A stretch of DNA of 12,234 nucleotides from Holosporales bacterium (GTDB lineage Bacteria; Pseudomonadota; Alphaproteobacteria; UBA3830; JAIRMZ01): assembly GCA_031255325.1 (NCBI GenBank), contig JAIRST010000055.1, positions 1-12,234 of the forward strand, read 5' to 3'. The notes under the pieces are model-generated. The model did not search any database, had not been told where the DNA came from, and saw only the letters and a program-made list of their open reading frames with translations. Of the stretch, positions 7,774-12,234 are shown piece by piece. The position numbers and the translations under genes are program-made. Position 1 is the stretch's first letter. Every line of letters begins with the position of its first letter.

Positions 7774-7925
7774 CCTTATCTCCCTAACGCATTGCTTCCC
7801 CTTAACACGCCTTCCATAATTTTGCAATATTTTTGATATCCTGGGTGGCCGAGAAGCTCTTTTTAAACTTAGGCATTATCGGAGATTTATGAATGAATTC
7901 TCATAACACTTACTGCTGCTGCTTC

Positions 7926-7955
7926 ATAAAAACATCCTAACATATTTAGGTTAGG
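7926..7955 (-). terminator. Weak Rho-independent terminator-like hairpin after recG
   Basis: Read on the minus strand, CCTAAC pairs with GTTAGG around an 8-base AT-rich loop and is followed within two bases by GTTTTT. The stem is only 6 bp, so termination would be partial. It stands between recG and the atp operon and could reduce, rather than block, read-through. Confidence 0.4.
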
Positions 7956-7988
7956 CCTCAGACCCTAATTGAATATCCCGAAATGATC

Positions 7989-10130
7989 TCAAGCTGCTGG
8001 TCCTATAGATTGTTGAGTTGTAGTAAGGACTAAATCGTCCTTTTTAAAAAGCTTCAGTAAGACCATTTCGGGAGTATTTGGATTCAAATAAAAATCTGGA
8101 TTTTTTGTCAATAAATCTTTTGCTAAAGCATGTGCTTCCTCTAGAAGAGAGAGGTTTTCGATGGCATTTCCCAATTTGAAAATATGAAACCCACTTTGCT
8201 TAACACCGGATAAATCCCCTCCTCCACGTAATTTTAAATCAATTTCCGCAAGCTCTAAACCATCCGTTATATTTTTAAACGCTTGCAAACGGTGATATGC
8301 TGTATAAGACAAGGGACGCGCATGTAATAACAAACAAAACGCCTCACAATTTCCACGTCCTATGCGCCCTCGTAACTGATGGAGTTGGGCTAGTCCAAAC
8401 CGTTCAGCGTGCTCAATAATCATAATTGTTGCAGAAGGAATATCGATTCCCACCTCGACAACCGTTGTTGTCACAAGGATGGAAAGTGTTTTGACCTTAA
8501 ATGCCTCTAAAACAGTCTTCTTTTCCTGCGCAGACAGACGCCCATGGAGAAGCCCAATGCGTTCCCCAAAACAGGATTTAAGATATTCGAAACGCTTTTT
8601 TGCTGCTGTTAGATCTAGCTTTTCAGAAGCGTCCACTAAAGGGCATACCCAAAAAGCCTGCTCTTCTTTTGTCGCAAGCCGCAGATGTAAGCGTGTTATT
8701 ACATCTTCTATTTTGGATAATTCTTGAATGCGCGTTACCACAGGTTTTCGTCCAGCAGGTTTCTTTCGAATATAAGATACCGCCAGATCTCCATATTCCG
8801 TTAACAATAATGTGCGCGGAATAGGCGTTGCCGATAGGTATAAACTTGCGCACTGTATTCCTTTTTGAACAAGCTCTAACCGTTGCCGTACGCCAAACCG
8901 GTGTTGTTCATCAATAACGACAAGCCCTAAATCACGAAACTGAACGTAAGGTTCCAACAAAGCATGCGTTCCCACCACTAAATCGATAGCGCCAGAGGCA
9001 AGATCACGCAGAATATCTTGCTGGACTTTGCGCCCATATGCTGAATGCTTGCCGACCAATAAGGCAATATTTATCGCAAGAGGATATTGCATAAATGTTT
9101 CATAATGTTGACGAGCAAGAACTTCTGTCGGAGCAAGAAGAACTGCTTGAGCACCGGCTTCAATAACACGCAGCATAGCTAGTAACGCCACGAGAGTTTT
9201 ACCACTTCCTACATCTCCTTGTAATAACCGCGCCATGGCTTCAGGTTTAGACAGGTCTTGGTCGATTTCTTGAAGAACATGTACTTGATCTTCTGTCAGA
9301 GCAAAAGGAAGATTTTGTAGCAATGTCTCTCTTAAATGTGTCATCAATGGAAAAGCGCGACCGGAATTTTGTGACCGCTTTGCCCGAACCGTTTGCAAAG
9401 CTAGTTGATGCGCAAGTACCTCATCGAAAAATAATCGTTGATGGGCGTACGCCTCTGGATGCATTCTCTCTGGCTTCGTCGCGTTATGAATTTCGGAGAG
9501 TGCTGTTTTCCAAGAAGGCCACCCTTTATGGGTGCGAAAACTCTCTGGCAACCATTCTGGAAGATCAGAAATACGAGACAGAAGCTTGCGACAATAGAAC
9601 GCGAATGTGCGGTTCGGAAGACCTGAGATTAAAGGATACACTGGCTCAAAGACCACTCCGCAGGAACTTGGCAGCACATTCAAGCATTCAGGATGGATCA
9701 TACAAAAAGGTATTTGCGTCCCATCAATTATCCCGTTAAGAATTTTCCGACTTCCTATAGGAAAACGTTTTTGCAAATATCCTGGACGAGTATTAAAGAA
9801 AATGAGTTCCAGACGATTCCCTTGCTTATCAACTGTTTGTATCTTGTAAGGGGATCGTTTAGTGCATACAGGACTATAGGCTTGAATGGTAACAGGCAGG
9901 ATGATGCGTGTTCCTTTTTCAAGCGAAGAAGCGTCTTCTAGCGTCGAAAGCACGTGCTGCATTACACCATGCGTTGGCAAATGCAATAAAACATCTGCAA
10001 CGCGCTCTCCTCCTGCACATCGCCCCATAAGCAGTGCTATACGATGGGGTAAGAAATTGAAGAGGGGGGCAAATATAACAGAACTTTCTTCCATCGTTAA
10101 TGCGTAAGAACTTTGCCGTAAGATTTGCAC
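7989..10130 (-). CDS. recG: ATP-dependent DNA helicase RecG
   Basis: RecG remodels stalled replication forks and branch-migrates Holliday junctions. With the GTG at 10130 the protein has 713 residues. An OB-fold wedge domain occupies roughly residues 60-170. Helicase motifs follow in order: Walker A GDVGSGKT at 305-312, the DEQHRFG box at 407-413, SATPIPRT at 433-440, TTVVEVGIDIPSAT at 555-568 and QLRGRIGRG at 585-593. The RecG-specific end follows at about 614-638, with TDGLELAEIDLKLRGGG, then SGVKQSG. GTG 10130 is chosen because AAGGTGA lies about 7 bases before it and a TATAAT box lies about 40 bases upstream. A GTG at 10166 would coincide with the likely transcription start. An ATG at 10094 (701 residues) also fits the family length but lacks a ribosome binding site. 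The gene is divergent from trmB, upstream of atpH. Confidence 0.95.
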   Translation of the reverse strand: MQILRQSSYALTMEESSVIFAPLFNFLPHRIALLMGRCAGGERVADVLLHLPTHGVMQHVLSTLEDASSLEKGTRIILPVTIQAYSPVCTKRSPYKIQTVDKQGNRLELIFFNTRPGYLQKRFPIGSRKILNGIIDGTQIPFCMIHPECLNVLPSSCGVVFEPVYPLISGLPNRTFAFYCRKLLSRISDLPEWLPESFRTHKGWPSWKTALSEIHNATKPERMHPEAYAHQRLFFDEVLAHQLALQTVRAKRSQNSGRAFPLMTHLRETLLQNLPFALTEDQVHVLQEIDQDLSKPEAMARLLQGDVGSGKTLVALLAMLRVIEAGAQAVLLAPTEVLARQHYETFMQYPLAINIALLVGKHSAYGRKVQQDILRDLASGAIDLVVGTHALLEPYVQFRDLGLVVIDEQHRFGVRQRLELVQKGIQCASLYLSATPIPRTLLLTEYGDLAVSYIRKKPAGRKPVVTRIQELSKIEDVITRLHLRLATKEEQAFWVCPLVDASEKLDLTAAKKRFEYLKSCFGERIGLLHGRLSAQEKKTVLEAFKVKTLSILVTTTVVEVGIDIPSATIMIIEHAERFGLAQLHQLRGRIGRGNCEAFCLLLHARPLSYTAYHRLQAFKNITDGLELAEIDLKLRGGGDLSGVKQSGFHIFKLGNAIENLSLLEEAHALAKDLLTKNPDFYLNPNTPEMVLLKLFKKDDLVLTTTQQSIGPAA

Positions 10131-10171
10131 AATAAGTTCACCTTCTAAGAAACATGACTTTTGCACATATC

Positions 10172-10200
10172 ATTATATGATTAAGGGCTTTTATAAAAAG
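10172..10200 (-). promoter_or_regulatory. Candidate recG promoter
   Basis: On the minus strand a perfect TATAAT occupies 10172-10177, with a T-rich -35 region (TTTTTA at 10194-10199, 16-base spacing) that matches the consensus poorly. The implied leader to the GTG at 10130 is about 35 bases. A second candidate further out pairs TTGACC (10252-10257) with TATAAT (10232-10237), but the 14-base spacing is short. Confidence 0.35.
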
Positions 10201-10219
10201 TAACATCTTATTCTATGTT

Positions 10220-10245
10220 TGTTTTTACTGTATTATATAAAAACA
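10220..10245. repeat. Perfect inverted repeat, possible operator or divergent promoter element
   Basis: TGTTTTTA at 10220-10227 is exactly repeated in inverse as TAAAAACA at 10238-10245 around a 10-base centre that itself contains TATTAT and its complement. An overlapping ACTGT/ACAGT pair is also present. The centre-to-centre spacing of 18 bases would place the half-sites on nearly the same helix face, two turns apart. The low complexity of the arms (T5/A5) means chance is possible. Confidence 0.35.
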
Positions 10246-10304
10246 GTTATCGGTCAAATGGGAAGTAGATTGCTTTGGTGATATACTCTAAATGAGGTAT
10301 ACAA

Positions 10305-10427
10305 ATGTTTAGGAAGGAGATCTCAGAAACGAATAACGTCCCTCTTCTTGATATTAAAAAACCGCAAAAGAAGAAAAGCACCGATTCCCACCATCTCTGT
10401 CTCAGGGAAATCTTGTTTCTCTTGTAG
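10305..10427 (+). CDS. Possible small ORF (40 residues) in the trmB leader
   Basis: An ATG at 10305, with GAGG about 8 bases before it, opens 40 codons to a TAG at 10425-10427. The product starts MFRKEISETNNVPLLDI, continues with a basic run KKPQKKK and ends in a hydrophobic stretch. I recognise no family. It lies in the same direction as trmB, ending 38 bases before its ATG, so it could be a leader peptide gene. Open frames of this length also arise by chance, so support is weak. Confidence 0.25.
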   Translation: MFRKEISETNNVPLLDIKKPQKKKSTDSHHLCLREILFLL

Positions 10428-10465
10428 CTTAAAGTTAAGATACCTTTCAGTTGAAACATAAAACT

Positions 10466-11227
10466 ATGCTTACGCTGGGAAATATAGAAAAAGATATCCG
10501 ACTTTATGGCCGCAGACGAGCACGTAAGCTACGAAAAGATCAACAGCGTTCCATGGATATTTATGACGCTGAAGCGATGCTGGCCAACATTTCAGGTTTA
10601 TTCAGACAAGAATCTCCATTTGAGCGGATCGAATTAGAAATTGGCTTCGGTGCCGGTGAACATTTATTAGCGCAAGCTGCTATTGCCCCAAAAGTAGCAT
10701 TTATTGGGGCTGAGCCTTTCGAAAATGGTTTTTCTCATGCATCCGTATGGGCAGCTAACCAACCAAATCTTTTCCTCTATAACGGAGATGGACGCGTTCT
10801 TTTTCGGCACATTCCGCCTTCTTCTTTGGATAGAGCATACATCTTATTTCCGGACCCTTGGCCCAAAAGACGCCATGAAAAGCGCCGTTTGATTAATCAA
10901 GCCTTCCTAGAATCCCTTGTGTTTTTTCTGAAACCTGCAGGAGAGGTGCGTTTTGCTAGTGATTTTTTAAACTATGCGGTGCAGGTCATCCAATTATTGG
11001 AATCCTCTGGAAACTGGAGCTGGAACGATACAGAACCTCGTGAATCACAAGACGAAATTTTTCAGAATATGCAAAATACACGCCTCATGAACCTCTCCCT
11101 ACAGCAAATTCCAGAAGCATACCAGCGCTTTTTATTAAGGCTTGTTTCTTGGCCACAAACGCGCTATGAAACGAAAGCACGTCTGAAAGGCTCCTTATGC
11201 TGTTATCTAAGCGTCTTAAAAGTATAA
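10466..11227 (+). CDS. trmB: tRNA (guanine-N7-)-methyltransferase TrmB
   Basis: TrmB uses S-adenosylmethionine to methylate N7 of guanine 46 in the variable loop of many tRNAs. The ATG at 10466 gives 253 residues. A basic N-terminal segment YGRRRARKLRK precedes the Rossmann-fold SAM site EIGFGAGEH at 58-66 and GAEPFENG at about 81-88. The family signature FPDPWPKRRHEKRR is at 128-141, and the C-terminal TRYETKA, which takes part in substrate binding, is at 232-238. The stretch between the signature and TRYETKA appears somewhat longer than usual. A TTG 15 bases further upstream is in frame but no Shine-Dalgarno supports either start. The gene is divergent from recG; no strong terminator follows it. 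Confidence 0.95.
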   Translation: MLTLGNIEKDIRLYGRRRARKLRKDQQRSMDIYDAEAMLANISGLFRQESPFERIELEIGFGAGEHLLAQAAIAPKVAFIGAEPFENGFSHASVWAANQPNLFLYNGDGRVLFRHIPPSSLDRAYILFPDPWPKRRHEKRRLINQAFLESLVFFLKPAGEVRFASDFLNYAVQVIQLLESSGNWSWNDTEPRESQDEIFQNMQNTRLMNLSLQQIPEAYQRFLLRLVSWPQTRYETKARLKGSLCCYLSVLKV

Positions 11228-11367
11228 CCCAACATAAAACTTTTTCCGCAACCTTCCTTTAGTTCGGTGTTTTTGTTGCCAAGTTCCTGTTCGAATCCTT
11301 CGTCACATTCCGGTCTGCGTGATATTTCTTTTAGAAAGTCCTTAAATAGAGTTTGTTCCCAAAAGGT
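11203..11367 (-). pseudogene. Orphan minus-strand open frame between trmB and tRNA-Ser, possible gene remnant
   Basis: After a TAG at 11368-11370 the minus-strand frame is open for 54 codons and ends at TAA 11203-11205, slightly inside the 3' end of trmB. The predicted residues look protein-like, rich in Glu, Lys and aromatic residues (FKDFLKEISRRPECDEGFEQ in the first half), but there is no usable start codon until residue 45 and no ribosome binding site. It could be the decayed end of a gene next to the tRNA 3' end, or simply a chance open frame. I recognise no family. Confidence 0.18.
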
Positions 11368-11392
11368 CTATAGAAATTACAACATCACATCT

Positions 11393-11483
11393 TGGCGGAT
11401 GGGGTGGGATTCGAACCCACGAAGGAGTTATCCCCCTTGCCGGTTTTCAAGACCGGTGCCTTTAACCACTCGACCACCCATCC
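11393..11483 (-). tRNA. tRNA-Ser (anticodon UGA), CCA encoded
   Basis: On the minus strand the molecule folds as a type II tRNA. The acceptor stem pairs GGATGGG with CCCATCC, followed by discriminator G and an encoded CCA. The D-arm region contains GTCGAGTGGTTAAAGGC. The anticodon arm CCGGT-CTTGAAA-ACCGG has anticodon TGA, reading UCN serine codons. A long variable arm (AAGGGG with CTCCTT) and the T arm GTGGG-TTCGAAT-CCCAC complete it. The long variable arm and UGA anticodon make the serine assignment firm. A TAATAG at 11501-11506 about 17 bases upstream may be its -10 box. Confidence 0.97.
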
Positions 11484-11675
11484 GATCCTCTTTACTGAAA
11501 CTATTACATCATAAAAGGTTTTTCGAAAGAACATATATCGTGTATACGATGCTTTTAAGATTAGCTTATAAAGGTAAGAAGATAAAGATATTAAGAAAAG
11601 AGATAACCACATAGAGCAATTTTGAGGAATATTTACGCTTCTCTGTAAAATTGTATCAAATAAGCTGTTCCAAAG
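11484..11675. other. AT-rich spacer between tRNA-Ser and the repeat-protein gene
   Basis: No gene is supported here. It contains a small palindrome ATCGT-GTAT-ACGAT at 11537-11550 and AT-rich stretches that may include the tRNA promoter on the minus strand. Plus-strand open frames across the tRNA are artefacts of the complement of the tRNA sequence. Confidence 0.5.
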
Positions 11676-11696
11676 AGGAGCCCGTTGTGGGCTCCT
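11676..11696 (-). terminator. Hairpin terminator downstream of the repeat-protein gene
   Basis: AGGAGCCC and GGGCTCCT pair perfectly over 8 bp, GC-rich, around a 5-base loop. It lies about 40 bases after the TAG of the minus-strand repeat gene. On that strand the hairpin is followed only by CTTT, so the T tract is short; the strong stem still suggests a transcription end. Confidence 0.6.
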
Positions 11697-11736
11697 TGAG
11701 GTTAACAATTTTGATTAGATGCCGTTTCCTGCAGCT

Positions 11737-12234
11737 CTACTCATGGTGATGGGTCACTTGGTGTTTCGCTTCATGTTCATGTACTGCAGGCTTATGGACT
11801 GGAGCTTCAGCAGCTGGCTTTCGTGTTGTTGACGGCGTCAAAGGCTTACGAGCTGTAACAGGAGCCTCAGCAGCTGGCTTCCGTGTTGTTGATGGCGTCA
11901 AAGGCTTACGAGCTGTAACAGGAGCCTCAGCAGCTGGCTTCCGTGTTGTTGATGGCGTCAAAGGCTTACGAGCTGTAACAGGAGCTTCAGCAGCTGGCTT
12001 CCGTGTTGTTGATGCAGGTTTTCCTGAAGCTGGTGGTACCATTGGAACCTTTCTCAATCCAGCTCTCGCCTCTTCAATAGTATTGGCCTTACCTGTTGGC
12101 AAAATAACCTTTCCAGTCGAAGCACGAGCAGGTTCTACCTTCGGTGCTGGCGGTGCTGGTGGTACCGCTGGAACCTTTCTCAATCCAGCTCTCGCCTCTT
12201 CAATAGTATTGGCCTTACCTGTTGGCAAAATAAC
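11737..12234 (-). CDS. Tandem-repeat Pro/Lys/Ala/Thr-rich protein with His-rich C terminus (partial, 5' end outside window)
   Basis: The last 165 codons of a minus-strand gene are present; the frame is open to the right edge, so the true start lies outside. A TTG at 12228 is inside a repeat and is not a credible start. The visible protein has two repeat types. The first is a unit with 42-residue period containing PTGKANTIEEARAGLRKVP, seen twice, which has a short predicted helix followed by a proline-rich linker. The second is a 20-residue unit RKPAAEAPVTARKPLTPSTT in about three and a half copies, strongly basic and proline-rich, expected to be extended or disordered. The end, HKPAVHEHEAKHQVTHHHE, is rich in histidine and could bind metal. 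I recognise no family. Basic Pro/Ala/Lys repeats occur in nucleoid-binding, cell-wall-spanning and secreted proteins; the missing N terminus would decide between these. Confidence 0.8.
   Translation of the reverse strand, partial: VILPTGKANTIEEARAGLRKVPAVPPAPPAPKVEPARASTGKVILPTGKANTIEEARAGLRKVPMVPPASGKPASTTRKPAAEAPVTARKPLTPSTTRKPAAEAPVTARKPLTPSTTRKPAAEAPVTARKPLTPSTTRKPAAEAPVHKPAVHEHEAKHQVTHHHE
11801..12014 (-). repeat. 60-bp tandem repeat (minisatellite) inside the repeat-protein gene
   Basis: Three complete 60-bp units occupy 11821-11880, 11881-11940 and 11941-12000, flanked by 20 bases and 14 bases of partial units. Only three differences separate the full units: two between the first and second, one between the second and third. 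All are at third codon positions and silent, so the encoded 20-residue units are identical. Confidence 0.95.
12031..12234 (-). repeat. 78-bp direct repeat with 126-bp period, running off the window
   Basis: Positions 12031-12108 and 12157-12234 are identical over 78 bases except for two bases near the start (12041-12042 versus 12167-12168), which change Met to Ala. The 48 bases between them are not repeated in view. The second copy ends exactly at the window edge, so more copies may follow. Confidence 0.9.

Larger units (their letters stand above)
10178..10465. other. Divergent intergenic region between recG and trmB
   Basis: About 290 bases separate the recG promoter box from the trmB start. 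The recG-proximal half is very AT-rich and holds promoter-like boxes on both strands (plus-strand TATTAT at 10231-10236) around an inverted repeat. The trmB-proximal half is less AT-rich and contains a 40-codon plus-strand ORF with an unexplained purine tract AGGAAGGAGA at 10311-10320. A 70-codon minus-strand frame also covers much of it but overlaps the trmB start and has no family features. Confidence 0.5.

Noticed and set aside
7840..7890. GGGTGGCCGAGAAGCTC, resembling the start of a serine or leucine tRNA
   Set aside because: No anticodon arm, T arm or matching acceptor strand follows, so it does not fold as a tRNA.
9323..9739. Plus-strand 138-codon frame inside recG
   Set aside because: Antisense to a well-supported RecG coding region, with no recognisable motifs.
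10247..10459. Minus-strand 70-codon frame between recG and trmB
   Set aside because: It overlaps the trmB start region, has no ribosome binding site or family features, and its composition looks like chance.
11281..11300. TTCGAATCC element downstream of trmB resembling a tRNA T-loop
   Set aside because: No flanking stem or other tRNA arms are present.
11267..11614. Plus-strand 115-codon frame containing GWDSNPRR
   Set aside because: This is the well-known artefact of translating the complement of a tRNA; it covers the tRNA-Ser gene on the opposite strand.
11385..11708. Minus-strand 107-codon frame across tRNA-Ser
   Set aside because: It reads through the tRNA on its own strand and into the terminator hairpin of the upstream gene; not a protein gene.
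11801..12234. CRISPR array
   Set aside because: The repeats are adjacent, have no unique spacers, and are coding in one frame with synonymous differences.

Overview
The window comes from a bacterial chromosome of moderate, slightly AT-leaning composition, most likely an alphaproteobacterium. The main reason is that the F1 half of ATP synthase forms a compact operon in the order delta-alpha-gamma-beta-epsilon (atpHAGDC) with no F0 genes attached, which is the usual alphaproteobacterial arrangement. The epsilon subunit is short and the proteins are rather divergent, as in intracellular lineages such as Holosporales or Rickettsiales. That finer placement is inference. I see no phage, insertion sequence, CRISPR or rRNA.

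Layout. Positions 1-66 hold what may be the last 21 codons of an upstream plus-strand gene ending in an outer-membrane beta-barrel-like C terminus. A complete thiolase (acetyl-CoA C-acetyltransferase) lies at 270-1460 on the plus strand. From about 10.1 kb down to 1.65 kb everything is on the minus strand: recG, a weak terminator-like hairpin, atpH, atpA, atpG, atpD, atpC, then a polytopic membrane protein that looks like a GT-C family glycosyltransferase. The atp genes overlap or nearly touch (4, 1 and 8 base overlaps, then a 3-base gap), so they are translationally coupled. The glycosyltransferase begins 36 bases after atpC behind a strong ribosome binding site, but an in-frame TAA splits it into a 44-codon N-terminal piece, carrying the predicted loop-1 aspartate, and a 391-codon remainder.

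A divergent intergenic region separates recG from trmB (tRNA m7G46 methyltransferase, plus strand). It contains a perfect 8-base inverted repeat and a possible 40-codon leader ORF. Downstream of trmB lie an orphan minus-strand open frame, a tRNA-Ser(UGA) with encoded CCA, an AT-rich spacer, and the 3' part of a minus-strand gene for a highly repetitive Pro/Lys/Ala/Thr-rich protein with a His-rich tail. That gene runs off the right edge and ends in a clear 8-bp hairpin.

Functionally, most of the window is housekeeping: ATP synthesis, recombination and replication-fork repair, tRNA modification, a serine tRNA and acetoacetyl-CoA metabolism. The parts worth a second look are the split glycosyltransferase coupled to the ATP synthase operon and the tandem-repeat protein, in which all three differences between the 60-bp units are synonymous.
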